Part shown: positions 50,266 to 59,534 of the stretch, one piece after another | How the letters are laid out: each line of letters begins with the position of its first letter | Numbering within the stretch: position 1 is the first letter of the stretch | NCBI RefSeq assembly: GCF_030687895.1 | Contig: NZ_CP117452.1 | Coordinates: forward strand, 885,501 to 949,500 | Direction of reading: 5' to 3' | Length of the DNA: 64,000 nucleotides | Source: Pseudomonas sp. FP198 | GTDB taxonomy: Bacteria; Pseudomonadota; Gammaproteobacteria; Pseudomonadales; Pseudomonadaceae | Notes under the pieces: model-generated | What the model saw: the letters and a program-made list of their open reading frames with translations, nothing else | Databases searched by the model: none | What the model was told of the DNA's origin: nothing | Program-made: the position numbers and the translations under genes

Positions 50266-50293
50266 TTGACAGAGGTTTTTAAGATTGTAGAAT
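50266..50293 (+). promoter_or_regulatory. Sigma-70 promoter of the tRNA cluster
   Basis: A perfect TTGACA (50266-50271) and TAGAAT (50288-50293) with a 16 bp gap, followed by a GC-rich discriminator (AGCGCGCC) typical of stringently controlled stable-RNA promoters. It is about 100 bp before tRNA-Asn. The rest of 50134-50395 shows nothing else that I can identify. Confidence 0.8.
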
Positions 50294-50395
50294 AGCGCGC
50301 CTCAGACACACGAACGCAGCAATGCAAACGGGTCGAAGAGGTTGCAGCAAGCTTCAACGCTGTAGCGGTAAATAGCAGTAACTTGAAATATCAGT

Positions 50396-50471
50396 TCCGT
50401 GATAGCTCAGTCGGTAGAGCAAATGACTGTTAATCATTGGGTCCCAGGTTCGAGTCCTGGTCACGGAGCCA
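50396..50471 (+). tRNA. tRNA-Asn (GUU)
   Basis: A 76 nt gene with a full cloverleaf. The acceptor stem is TCCGTGA/TCACGGA, the discriminator is G and CCA is encoded. The anticodon is GTT at 50429-50431, with the T-arm GGTTCGAGTCC. It is the first of a four-gene tRNA cluster. Confidence 0.97.
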
Positions 50472-50478
50472 TTTCAAT

Positions 50479-50555
50479 CGGGGTATAGCGCAGTCCGGTA
50501 GCGCGCCTGCTTTGGGAGCAGGATGTCAGGAGTTCGAATCCCCTTACCCCGACCA
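50479..50555 (+). tRNA. tRNA-Pro (UGG), copy 1
   Basis: A 77 nt gene with acceptor stem CGGGGTA/TACCCCG, encoded CCA, and anticodon TGG at 50513-50515 in the loop TTTGGGA. The copy is identical to the one at 50731. Confidence 0.97.
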
Positions 50556-50560
50556 TATTT

Positions 50561-50636
50561 GGGTCGTTAGCTCAGTTGGTAGAGCAGTTGGCTTTTAACC
50601 AATTGGTCGTAGGTTCGAATCCCACACGACCCACCA
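50561..50636 (+). tRNA. tRNA-Lys (UUU)
   Basis: A 76 nt gene with acceptor stem GGGTCGT/ACGACCC, encoded CCA, and anticodon TTT in the loop CTTTTAA. It is 5 bp after tRNA-Pro copy 1, so the first three tRNAs form one transcript. Confidence 0.97.
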
Positions 50637-50698
50637 TTTTTGAAACCAGTTCGCTGGAATCGAATCTTAAGATCAGAGGCCAAAAGCGCTGATCGAGG

Positions 50699-50729
50699 AA
50701 GGCGACTTGCGAAGGTCGCCTTTTTTTTA
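50699..50729 (+). terminator. Terminator between tRNA-Lys and tRNA-Pro copy 2
   Basis: GGCGAC-ttgcgaag-GTCGCC followed by TTTTTTTT. It ends one base before the second tRNA-Pro. The 62 bp between tRNA-Lys and this hairpin have no clear promoter or gene. Confidence 0.88.
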
Positions 50730-50730
50730 C

Positions 50731-50807
50731 CGGGGTATAGCGCAGTCCGGTAGCGCGCCTGCTTTGGGAGCAGGATGTCAGGAGTTCGAATCCCCTTACC
50801 CCGACCA
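50731..50807 (+). tRNA. tRNA-Pro (UGG), copy 2
   Basis: A 77 nt gene identical to copy 1; the identity extends 4 bp past CCA. It starts one base after a terminator U tract and has its own terminator after it (50812-50848). I see no promoter of its own, so it may depend on read-through. Confidence 0.97.
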
Positions 50808-50811
50808 TATT

Positions 50812-50848
50812 AAAAATCCTCGTATCGAAAGATACGGGGATTTTTTTT
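50812..50848 (+). terminator. Terminator after tRNA-Pro copy 2
   Basis: AAAAATCCTCGTATC-gaaa-GATACGGGGATTTTTTTT, a strong hairpin with a U tract 5 bp after the tRNA. Confidence 0.92.
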
Positions 50849-50944
50849 GCCCGCCGGAAAGCCGCTTGCCTTCAAGTCATCATACAACTTGCCGATAACC
50901 CGCCGACAGGGGCATGAACAATCGCCCTCTCTTCAGGCCGATAA

Positions 50945-52588
<1,644 letters not shown>

Positions 52589-52619
52589 TCGAGATTAAGT
52601 ACTGGCTGTGCCGCCCTCA

Positions 52620-52681
52620 TCGCGAGCAAGCTCGCACAGGATGGCCGCGATCAACTGTGGGAGCGAGCTTGCTCGCGATGA
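52620..52681. repeat. REP pair, outward arrangement (family A, AGCTTGC variant)
   Basis: TCGCGAGCAAGCTCGCACAG followed after ~15 bp by CTGTGGGAGCGAGCTTGCTC. The first arm is truncated (it lacks the CTCCC part). It lies between the chemoreceptor and ndh ends, in the same reversed order as the 4896 copy. Confidence 0.8.
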
Positions 52682-52735
52682 CGGTGGATCAGTCAGCACC
52701 AATACTGCTGATCCAGCACAATCGTCAGTAAGGCC

Positions 52736-54034
52736 TCAATGCAACTTCAACCGAGGCTCGGTCCCGCGCCCGATCTTGCTGCCCAGCATCAGCATCGCCG
52801 TGCGGAACATGCCGTAAAGCGCCATCTGGTGCATGCGGTACAGCGACACGTAGAACATCCGCGCCAGCCAGCCCTCAAGCATCACGCTGCCGGTGAGGTT
52901 GCCCATCAGGTTGCCGACCGCCGAGAAGCGCGACAGCGAGATCAGCGAGCCGTAGTCGGTGTATTTGTAGTCAGGCAGGGCCTTGCCTTCGATCCGCAGC
53001 TTCAGCGATTTCGCCAACAGCGAGGCCTGCTGGTGCGCGGCCTGGGCACGGGGCGGGACGTTGCGATCGCTGTCCGGTTGCGGGCAGGCGGCGCAATCAC
53101 CAAAGGCGAAGATATTCTCGTCGCGGGTGGTCTGGAGTGTAGGCAGCACCTGCAACTGATTGATCCGGTTGGTTTCCAGGCCGTCGATGTCCTTGAGGAA
53201 CTCCGGCGCGCGAATCCCGGCGGCCCAGACTTTCAGGCTCGCGTCGATCACTTTGCCATCCGCGGTGATCAGGCTGTCGGCAGTCACCTGGCTGACGGCC
53301 GCGTTGGTCATGACCTTGACCCCGAGTTTTTCCAGAGTCCTGTGCACCGGCCCGCCGATCCGCTCCGGCAGCGCCGGCAAGACCCGTGGACCGGCCTCGA
53401 TCAGGGTGATGTGCATGTTTTCCGGCTTGATCCGGTCCAGTCCATAGGCATGCAATTCGTGAGCGGCGTTATGCAGCTCGGCCGCCAGTTCGACACCGGT
53501 GGCGCCCGCGCCGACAATCGCGACGCTGATGCGCTCGACCACGTCCGTCTGCCCGGCATGGGCGCGCAGATAGTGGTGCAGCAACTGCTGATGGAAGCGC
53601 TCGGCCTGTTTGCGAGTGTCGAGGAACAGGCAATGCTGCGCCGCGCCCTCGGTGCCAAAATCATTGGTGGTGCTACCGACCGCGATCACCAGCGTGTCGT
53701 AGCCCAGCTCGCGGGCCGGCAACAACTCCAGGCCTGCGTCGTCGTAGGTGGCGGCCAGCTGGATGCGCTTGCGCTCACGGTCCAGGCCGCTCATGCGCCC
53801 GAGCTGGAACTCGAAGTGGTTCCATTTCGCCTGGGCGACATAGTTGAGTTCGTCTTCGGAGGAATTCAGGGAACCGGCGGCCACTTCGTGCAGCAAGGGT
53901 TTCCAGATGTGGGTCAGGTTCGCGTCGACCAGCATCACACTGGCCGTGCCACGCTTGCCCAGAGTCTTACCCAGACGGGTAGCCAACTCCAGACCGCCGG
54001 CGCCGCCGCCAACGATGACAATACGATGAGTCAT
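52736..54034 (-). CDS. ndh: Type II NADH dehydrogenase
   Basis: A 432-residue flavoprotein that passes electrons from NADH to quinone without pumping protons. Two Rossmann motifs are visible: 'IVIVGGGAGGLELATRLG' at the N-terminus and 'VAIVGAGATGVELAAELH' (about 169). The C-terminus carries a membrane-association region ('FYVSLYRMHQMALYG'). I chose the ATG at 54034 over a TTG five codons upstream because it gives the standard start. The gene follows a P. aeruginosa-like order (clpB, then ndh nearby). Confidence 0.95.
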   Translation of the reverse strand: MTHRIVIVGGGAGGLELATRLGKTLGKRGTASVMLVDANLTHIWKPLLHEVAAGSLNSSEDELNYVAQAKWNHFEFQLGRMSGLDRERKRIQLAATYDDAGLELLPARELGYDTLVIAVGSTTNDFGTEGAAQHCLFLDTRKQAERFHQQLLHHYLRAHAGQTDVVERISVAIVGAGATGVELAAELHNAAHELHAYGLDRIKPENMHITLIEAGPRVLPALPERIGGPVHRTLEKLGVKVMTNAAVSQVTADSLITADGKVIDASLKVWAAGIRAPEFLKDIDGLETNRINQLQVLPTLQTTRDENIFAFGDCAACPQPDSDRNVPPRAQAAHQQASLLAKSLKLRIEGKALPDYKYTDYGSLISLSRFSAVGNLMGNLTGSVMLEGWLARMFYVSLYRMHQMALYGMFRTAMLMLGSKIGRGTEPRLKLH

Positions 54035-54094
54035 GGGGATATCTCGCAAGGCTAAAGGAATTCGGTGCCGTCACCCGCGCGAGCATCAATCGGC

Positions 54095-54268
54095 TCATAG
54101 CGTCAGGTAACTGATCAATCGGCTCAACAGGCCCAGGCCAATCGTGATGGCCAGTACCACCACCAGGAGCATCCACGGCCGGAAAGGCCGGCGCTCGACT
54201 CGGTGCTGGGACAGTTGCAGGTACTCTTCGACATGCTTCTGGTCTTCTGGGTTCAGGCGGCTGGTCAT
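54095..54268 (-). CDS. DUF3094 family small membrane protein
   Basis: A 57-residue protein too short for many gene callers: it begins MTSRLNPEDQKHVEEYLQLS and ends in a single membrane segment (about residues 32-54, 'WMLLVVVLAITIGLGLLSRL'). This is the DUF3094 pattern known from pseudomonads. It is 60 bp upstream of ndh on the same strand and may be co-transcribed. The function is unknown. Confidence 0.85.
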   Translation of the reverse strand: MTSRLNPEDQKHVEEYLQLSQHRVERRPFRPWMLLVVVLAITIGLGLLSRLISYLTL

Positions 54269-54320
54269 AAAGGCCTCGTCAGGTAGACGTTGCGAAAGGT
54301 GCAGACGTTACAGCATCCGG

Positions 54321-54848
54321 CTATCCGGCATTAAAAGCAGCGTAGCCGGTTGCCGGGACGGGCTCGACGAACAGGCTGTCGTCCAGGCGAATGATTCCAC
54401 TTTTTAACACCCGGGCGGTGATTCCGCCATGGCCGCGTACCGCTTGGAACGTGCCTTCGCCAAGGTTTCGCTCAAGTCGCGCGCAGGGTTGGCACCAGCC
54501 AGTGGTTTCGAAGATCGCCTGGCCGATGCGAAAGCGCCGGCCCTTGAGGCTGAACAGGTTGATGCCGCTGACCACAATGTTGCGACGCAGCTCCTCGGGA
54601 CGCACCGGTTGTTCCTCGGGACGGCCCATCAGCGCGCTGATCACGGCCAGGTGTTCCCATTGGATCAACGTCACTTGCCGCGCGTTACGCACCCCTGGGC
54701 GAGCGTGATCGCCGGTCAGGCCGGCTTCCAGTCGTGCCTCGACGGCGTCCAGCTCGATCATCGGTGCATGCCCTGCGGGGCGCACGCCGATCCAGCGTAC
54801 CCGGCCCTGCTGCGGCACGGCGGCGAGCAGTTCCTGTAACGGGCTCAA
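54321..54848 (-). CDS. MOSC-domain protein
   Basis: A 175-residue MOSC (molybdenum cofactor sulfurase C-terminal) protein. The key features are 'GDHARPGVRNARQVTLIQWEHL', 'ELRRNIVVSGINLFSLKGRRF' and the conserved Cys in 'TTGWCQPCARLE' with 'GHGGITARVL'. MOSC proteins bind persulfide or molybdenum-cofactor sulfur. The start is probably the TTG at 54848, which overlaps the stop of the DUF1780 gene (TTGA) and is preceded by GGGGATCAG; a canonical ATG is absent until well inside the domain. Co-transcription with the DUF1780 gene is likely. Confidence 0.85.
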   Translation of the reverse strand: MSPLQELLAAVPQQGRVRWIGVRPAGHAPMIELDAVEARLEAGLTGDHARPGVRNARQVTLIQWEHLAVISALMGRPEEQPVRPEELRRNIVVSGINLFSLKGRRFRIGQAIFETTGWCQPCARLERNLGEGTFQAVRGHGGITARVLKSGIIRLDDSLFVEPVPATGYAAFNAG

Positions 54849-55471
54849 AGGCTGATCCCCACGTCGAAGACGATGCTGCGGCCCAGGTTGCCCCGCAGGA
54901 AGTCGGGTGCATCGGGATGGGCGAACAGCACGCGGGCAAAGGTCGGGCCCACCAGCGACAACGAGCGCCACCCTTGGCGCAGGTACTCGGTGGGCGGCGG
55001 GAAATGGCTGTTGAGGTCGAGGACTTCGCGCTTGAGGCTGGCGAAAGCGATGATATCCAGCTCCCCCAGGTCCATGCCGCGCTCGGTGTAGTTATGGGCT
55101 TTCTTGCGCAGGGTCGGGGCCAGTCTCATCAGGAACTCGTTGGCCGGAATCCGCCGTGGCTTGGCCTCGCGACGCACCAGTTGGCTCAGGGAAAAGGCGC
55201 TGCGGCGGCGTTGCAGTTCGTCGCGCCATTCATCATTGAGGCGCCGGCCTTCATCGAGGACAAAAAACACTTCGAAATTGGCGTCGCGAAACAACACGTC
55301 CGGCGGCTCCCCGGCGGGCGCGAACTCATCGGCGCGATAGGGCACGTTGAGCCCTTGCAGCAGGCGCTGGCAGACCCAACGCTCACGCTCCCATTTGCGG
55401 GCATTGGAGAGGAAGGCGTTGGCTTGCTCGGCCGCGATGGTCAGCAAGCGTAAATAATCGGAATCATCCAT
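54845..55471 (-). CDS. DUF1780 family protein
   Basis: A 208-residue soluble protein that starts MDDSDYLRLLTIAAEQANAFL and contains 'KWERERWVCQRLLQGLNVPY', 'FEVFFVLDEGRRLNDEW' and 'HNYTERGMDLGELDIIAFAS'. I recall it as DUF1780, restricted to Pseudomonas and relatives, with a nuclease-like fold seen structurally in one member; that is memory, not tested here. The ATG at 55471 was chosen; the frame is open 43 codons further but with no RBS. It overlaps the MOSC gene by 4 bp. Confidence 0.87.
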   Translation of the reverse strand: MDDSDYLRLLTIAAEQANAFLSNARKWERERWVCQRLLQGLNVPYRADEFAPAGEPPDVLFRDANFEVFFVLDEGRRLNDEWRDELQRRRSAFSLSQLVRREAKPRRIPANEFLMRLAPTLRKKAHNYTERGMDLGELDIIAFASLKREVLDLNSHFPPPTEYLRQGWRSLSLVGPTFARVLFAHPDAPDFLRGNLGRSIVFDVGISL

Positions 55472-55685
55472 GAGCCCAAGCTTAGCGTTCAATTGTGCTC
55501 TGAGAGAATATGTCTGTCCTGACAGCGGCCCAGATCGGAGCGATTGCGAAGAGAGACCTTCCCTCCAGCCGATGTGTTCGAAATGGATGGCGTAGAGCAC
55601 GGGTGGGAACGGCGAAGCAGATGGTTTGGCTTGAAAACCTTCATCTTAACTTCGGGTGAATGAGCTTTTGGGAAACGATAACTAG

Positions 55686-56191
55686 CCGCTGGGAGCTGAA
55701 GTCATCGAACAGGGAAAGGAATCAACAGGCCAGGGACTGGACCTCACTACACGGGAGCTGGACGTCCTAGGCTGCATGCTGCAGGCCATGGGCTGCAAGC
55801 AGACCGCGCGACAACTCGGCATCGGCGAGCACACGGTGCGCAAGCACCGGGGCAACCTGCTGCGCAAATTCGGTGCGCACAATGCCGTGGAACTCGTCGC
55901 GCTCGCATTGGCAACCGCACCGCAGAGGGTGTCCGCCGCATCGGACCCAGCCCGCGGGCGTTGGCCGCTCGGCTGACGGGCCGCGAGGTGACCGTCGCCC
56001 GGCTTGTTGTGCTCGGTTTGAGCAGCAAGCGCATCGCGCGCACGCTGGGCATCAGTGACCTGACGGTGCGCAAGCACCGAGAGAATCTTCTGGGGAAGCT
56101 GGAACTGTGCGACACGGCCCAGCTGGCGGTGTGCTGGCCGTTGATTGCGCAAGCCCTTCAGGACGCAGCGGCGCACGACGCGACCGATTAA
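55686..56191 (+). pseudogene. Tandem LuxR-type HTH regulator, disrupted by a frameshift
   Basis: Two LuxR-type HTH domains lie one after the other in two different frames. The first (open from 55686 to the TGA at 55974) reads 'LTTRELDVLG' and 'ARQLGIGEHTVRKHRGNLL'. The second (frame of 55961-56191) reads 'LTGREVTVARLVVLGLSSK' and 'ARTLGISDLTVRKHRENLL'. The two halves are clearly related, and one inserted base in about 55930-55960 would join them into a ~168-residue protein. The first half has no ATG, GTG or TTG before the HTH; its first ATG (55776) cuts into helix 1. GGGAG at 55691 is followed by an ATC codon at the right distance. No receiver or ligand domain is seen. It precedes the orphan gene at 56353. 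Confidence 0.6.
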
Positions 56192-56352
56192 GGTCGCTGC
56201 GCTGTCAATACGGCATCGGTGCCGTTGCCGGTCCGACGCAGTTGGTCGATGCTTCGTTTGCCTGCTCCTGGTGCCCCGCCTATCCCCGATCGATTGGCAG
56301 AACCCGAGGCAGGCGTGCCCTTAACGGATTAACGATCTTCAAGGAGTTCACC

Positions 56353-57741
56353 ATGCCTCGTACCCTCGTCGTTTCTGGAACAACGATGCGCAACTGGCCC
56401 CAAGTGCGCGTCTGGCAGCGCAATCATGGGCATTATATGGATGTCACCGGTCATTGGAGCTGGTCGAATCAACCTCACCAGCATTATGAGGTCCTGGCGC
56501 TGCAAGGCGGCTCCTGGTGGGTGCCGGTGTCGACGACGCCGCCGCATGTATGGGGCGGAGAGACGCCAGTCACCGGCACCCAGCCCACCGGCGTGCAGCC
56601 GGTCAACCCGTACCATGTGGAGTTCCGTCCCACAGGCACCTACATCTGGATTCCGAACGGCAGCATCCCCGGGCATCTGACCCCGGGTGGCACCAGCAAC
56701 ACTGTGGTCTGCCAGGCGCCCGCCACCTATCCGCCGGCCAACGCCGGTGCAGTCTTGTCGCTCAAGCAACCCCCGTTGGCCACTCCGCATGAACTCCTCG
56801 GTTCGGTGCTCGCGCTGGCTGACAACGAAAAACCGGTATTCCAGGACTCGGACGGCCTGATCTCGTTCGTGAACCTGTCGAGTTCGTTCGTCACGTCGAA
56901 TCCGGAATTCAAGACCGGTCGCGCGGTCTGCGACAAGGTCTCCAACTTCTTCGCCACGTTGCGGATCAAGGTCTTCAAGGCCCTGAAGGAACACCCGGAA
57001 AAGGTTCTCCCTGGAGATAGCGTACCGACATCGCAATGGTCGGCATCGGTGACGCACTACATGCAGTTCATGCTGGCACAGGCCGGCGGGTTGACCAATT
57101 ATCGCGTCACCACCGAGACCTACTCCTTCACGCAGGTGATCACGGAATTCAACACGGCATTCCTCAAGCTGGTCTTCGACGCGGTCACCGTGCCCGAAGC
57201 GGTGATTACGGACGTGACGGCCTTCATCTCCGGTGTGGGCAAGAGCCTGCGCGCGAGCTGGGACGACCGCTCGCGCAACTACGAGACCGCGATCCTCGCG
57301 CAGTGCCACGAGGCAGTGCCTACGGATAGCTCCGGCGCCACGACGGTGTACTTCCCGAAGATCAAGTATTACTACTTGTCCGTCGATTCGTCGCAGCAGG
57401 CGTTTACGTCGCCGTGCAGCTCAGTGGAGAAAATCACCTTCAACTTCAGGTACGAGTACTACGTCACGGGGTTGAAGGCGTCGATCCTGGATTCGGAGTC
57501 AACCGACTACAAGAGCTTCGTCGCCTTTCTCGACAGAGCCCAGGGCATCTCGTATAAGGAGGCGACCAACAATCTGGACGCCATCCTGAACGATACGACG
57601 TCGCCCGTCGCGTCGCCGGCACTGGGTACACTGCTCGATGCCGAACAGATGCTTGGCGTCAGCCTGGTCGAATATCCGCGCACGGCCGGCACGCCGCCAC
57701 GGACTATCGAGACCCTGCTGAACACGCGCCAAGCGGTGTAG
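56353..57741 (+). CDS. Orphan 462-residue protein, unrecognised family
   Basis: I do not recognise this protein. It has a strong RBS (AAGGAG, 7 bp before ATG), no signal peptide and no membrane segment. The first ~115 residues are rich in Trp, His, Pro and Gly ('GHYMDVTGHWSWSNQPHQHY', 'GSWWVPVSTTPPHVWGG', 'TYIWIPNGSIPGHL') and look beta-rich. A Pro/Ala linker (about 120-140) leads to a ~300-residue region of mixed helices and strands ('DKVSNFFATLRIKVFKALKE', 'KITFNFRYEYYVTGL'), with four scattered cysteines. The layout (beta-rich binding part plus helical part) recalls some secreted toxins, but that is only a guess. It lies behind the broken tandem-HTH regulator and has its own terminator. 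Confidence 0.75.
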   Translation: MPRTLVVSGTTMRNWPQVRVWQRNHGHYMDVTGHWSWSNQPHQHYEVLALQGGSWWVPVSTTPPHVWGGETPVTGTQPTGVQPVNPYHVEFRPTGTYIWIPNGSIPGHLTPGGTSNTVVCQAPATYPPANAGAVLSLKQPPLATPHELLGSVLALADNEKPVFQDSDGLISFVNLSSSFVTSNPEFKTGRAVCDKVSNFFATLRIKVFKALKEHPEKVLPGDSVPTSQWSASVTHYMQFMLAQAGGLTNYRVTTETYSFTQVITEFNTAFLKLVFDAVTVPEAVITDVTAFISGVGKSLRASWDDRSRNYETAILAQCHEAVPTDSSGATTVYFPKIKYYYLSVDSSQQAFTSPCSSVEKITFNFRYEYYVTGLKASILDSESTDYKSFVAFLDRAQGISYKEATNNLDAILNDTTSPVASPALGTLLDAEQMLGVSLVEYPRTAGTPPRTIETLLNTRQAV

Positions 57742-57774
57742 GAGCCTCCGTCGCGCCGAGAGGTGCGGCCAAGC

Positions 57775-57814
57775 GGCCGGCTGCTGCCCCATCAGGGGTG
57801 GCGGCCGGCCTTTT
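57775..57814 (+). terminator. Terminator of the orphan gene
   Basis: GGCCGGCTGCTGCCCC-atca-GGGGTGGCGGCCGGCC (paired with two wobbles) followed by TTTT, 34 bp after the stop. It is a very stable hairpin with a short U tract. Confidence 0.75.
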
Positions 57815-57973
57815 CCATTCCGGGGCTGAGTGGGACCGTTTTTATCCCTCAGATCGACAAGCCGAAAGCGTTGCGTTGATTAATCGCGGCCGGGCGGGGG
57901 TGTAGACTGCCGGCTTGAATCTCAGGGCGCTCATGGAGTCTCTGATGCAGGGGCACGCCAAAGGAGTAGGTCG

Positions 57974-58660
57974 ATGATCGGTGCCGAATTGCTCTCCACG
58001 CAGACCCTGGCGGTCGGCTGGTTGATCTACGTGCCGGCGTTGGCCTGGGCGGTGGCAAAGGCACCGTGGGTCGAGCTGTTTACCGACAGTCGCCGCCAGC
58101 ATCTCTTGTTCGGCACGGTATTCGCGCTGTTCCTGTTGTGGATGGTGCGACGGGATTTCGATACGGGGGTCTCGTACCACTTCATTGGCCTGACCGCCGT
58201 CACCTTGTTGCTGGACTGGCCGCTGGCGATCCTTGGCGGGTTATTTGCCCAGCTTGCGCTGGTGCTGTTGGGGCGCCAGGACATGATGGCCGTCGGGGTC
58301 AATGGCGCGCTGCTGGTGCTCCTGCCGGTTCTGGTCACGGAATGCTGCGCGATACTGGTGGAGCGTGCCCAGCCGCGCAATCTGTTCGTGTATATCTTCT
58401 GTTCGGGATTCCTCGCCGCCGCCCTGTCGGCGCTGGCGTGCCTGCTGCTGGGGCTTGGCCTGCTGTGGCGTGACGGTATCTTCGCGATGCCTTATTGGCT
58501 GGAGGATTTCATCGGCTATCTCTGGCTGATGATCTTTCCCGAAGCGTTCATCAACGGCATGGTGGTCAGCGCGCTGGTGGTGTTCAGCCCCGAATGGCTG
58601 GAAACCTTCAACCGTACGCGCTACCTGTCGGCCCCCTGGAATGATGACGACAAGCCTTGA
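57974..58660 (+). CDS. CbiM-like energy-coupling-factor permease
   Basis: A 228-residue inner-membrane protein with about six hydrophobic segments. It resembles the CbiM/ECF-type permease family (PF01891), for example in 'GLTAVTLLLDWPLAILGGLFAQL' and 'FIGYLWLMIFPEAFINGMV'. In true cobalt/nickel transporters it needs an ATPase and a T component, but neither is next door, so it may be a solitary permease or have lost transport. I see no His-rich N-terminus of the CbiM metal site. RBS is AAGGAGTAGGTCG, a good match. Confidence 0.7.
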   Translation: MIGAELLSTQTLAVGWLIYVPALAWAVAKAPWVELFTDSRRQHLLFGTVFALFLLWMVRRDFDTGVSYHFIGLTAVTLLLDWPLAILGGLFAQLALVLLGRQDMMAVGVNGALLVLLPVLVTECCAILVERAQPRNLFVYIFCSGFLAAALSALACLLLGLGLLWRDGIFAMPYWLEDFIGYLWLMIFPEAFINGMVVSALVVFSPEWLETFNRTRYLSAPWNDDDKP

Positions 58661-58707
58661 TTCACCTCAAGGCTGCACCGCCTTCAGGCCCTCATGCCAT
58701 GGTAAAC

Positions 58708-58914
58708 CTAGTGATGGGAGCGAGGGTTGAAGTCTTCGCTGAACAATTCATCCTCGGCATCCGGTGCGACCGGGATCTTGTGCTCTTCCGACGCCCAGGC
58801 GCCCAGGTCGATCAGTTTGCAGCGATCGGAGCAGAACGGCCGGGATTTGCTTTCCGGGGTCCATTCGACAGGGGCGCCGCAGGTTGGGCAATCAACGGTT
58901 GGGGTTTGGCTCAT
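58708..58914 (-). CDS. yacG: DNA gyrase inhibitor YacG
   Basis: A 68-residue zinc protein that inhibits gyrase in E. coli. The four zinc cysteines are in '[10 protein letters not shown]' and '[14 protein letters not shown]'. The C-terminal tail is acidic and His-rich ('DFNPRSHH'). It overlaps coaE by 4 bp and is the last gene of the run pilD-coaE-yacG. Confidence 0.93.
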   Translation of the reverse strand: MSQTPTVDCPTCGAPVEWTPESKSRPFCSDRCKLIDLGAWASEEHKIPVAPDAEDELFSEDFNPRSHH

Positions 58915-59534
58915 GGTTGGCCTCCACGCAAAGTAAGGTAGAAGTGATGCAGGCGTTCGACCTCGCTGTGCAGCCAGGCGAGGTCGCGGTCGTTGACCAC
59001 CACGTCGTCGGCATGGCTCAGGCGGTCCTGGCGACTGGATTGGGCTTTGAGGATCGCCTGGACTTGCTGTTCGCTGGTCTGGTCGCGCTGCAAGGTGCGT
59101 TCGATCTGCAATTGTTCCGGAGCGTCGATCACCAGGATCCGCTGGGTCATCGCGTACTGCCCGGATTCGATCAGCAGTGGCGATACCAGAATCGCGTACG
59201 GCGATTGGGCCTGGCCCAGGTGATGGACGATTTCTTCGGCGATCAGCGGATGCAGCAATGCCTCCAGCCAGCGGCGTTCCTCGGTATTTTCAAAGATGAG
59301 CCTGCGCAGCGCTGCCCGATCGAGCGTACCGTCTGCCTGCAATACACCAGGACCGAAGTGTTCGCTGATCTTTGTCAGCGCCGGGCGCCCGGGTTCAACG
59401 ACCCAGCGCGCCGCATGGTCGGCGTCAATGACGTGCACACCCAGCTCGATGAAGTGCTCGGCCGCCGCACTCTTGCCGCTGCCGATGCCACCGGTCAGGC
59501 CGAGGATCCAGGGGTTTTTCGCAGAGCTGTTCAT
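58911..59534 (-). CDS. coaE: Dephospho-CoA kinase
   Basis: A 207-residue P-loop kinase for the last step of CoA synthesis. The P-loop is '[17 protein letters not shown]' (about residue 11), followed by '[15 protein letters not shown]' and '[15 protein letters not shown]'. The ATG at 59534 is the standard start and overlaps the pilD stop by 1 bp (TAATG). The overlap with yacG is 4 bp. The frame is open far upstream but is then antisense/alternative to pilD. Confidence 0.96.
   Translation of the reverse strand: MNSSAKNPWILGLTGGIGSGKSAAAEHFIELGVHVIDADHAARWVVEPGRPALTKISEHFGPGVLQADGTLDRAALRRLIFENTEERRWLEALLHPLIAEEIVHHLGQAQSPYAILVSPLLIESGQYAMTQRILVIDAPEQLQIERTLQRDQTSEQQVQAILKAQSSRQDRLSHADDVVVNDRDLAWLHSEVERLHHFYLTLRGGQP

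Noticed and set aside
50640..50673. Promoter for tRNA-Pro copy 2
   Set aside because: TTGAAA and TAAGAT are 22 bp apart and followed by a terminator before the tRNA.
55660..55770. Short ATG-initiated frame (36 codons) entering the tandem-HTH gene
   Set aside because: No good RBS and the translation does not resemble the HTH protein; it could be a pre-frameshift start but cannot be shown.
56284..56312. Sigma-54-like TTGGCAG...GGCAG upstream of the orphan gene
   Set aside because: The GG-GC distance is 11 instead of 10 and the -12 half is poor.
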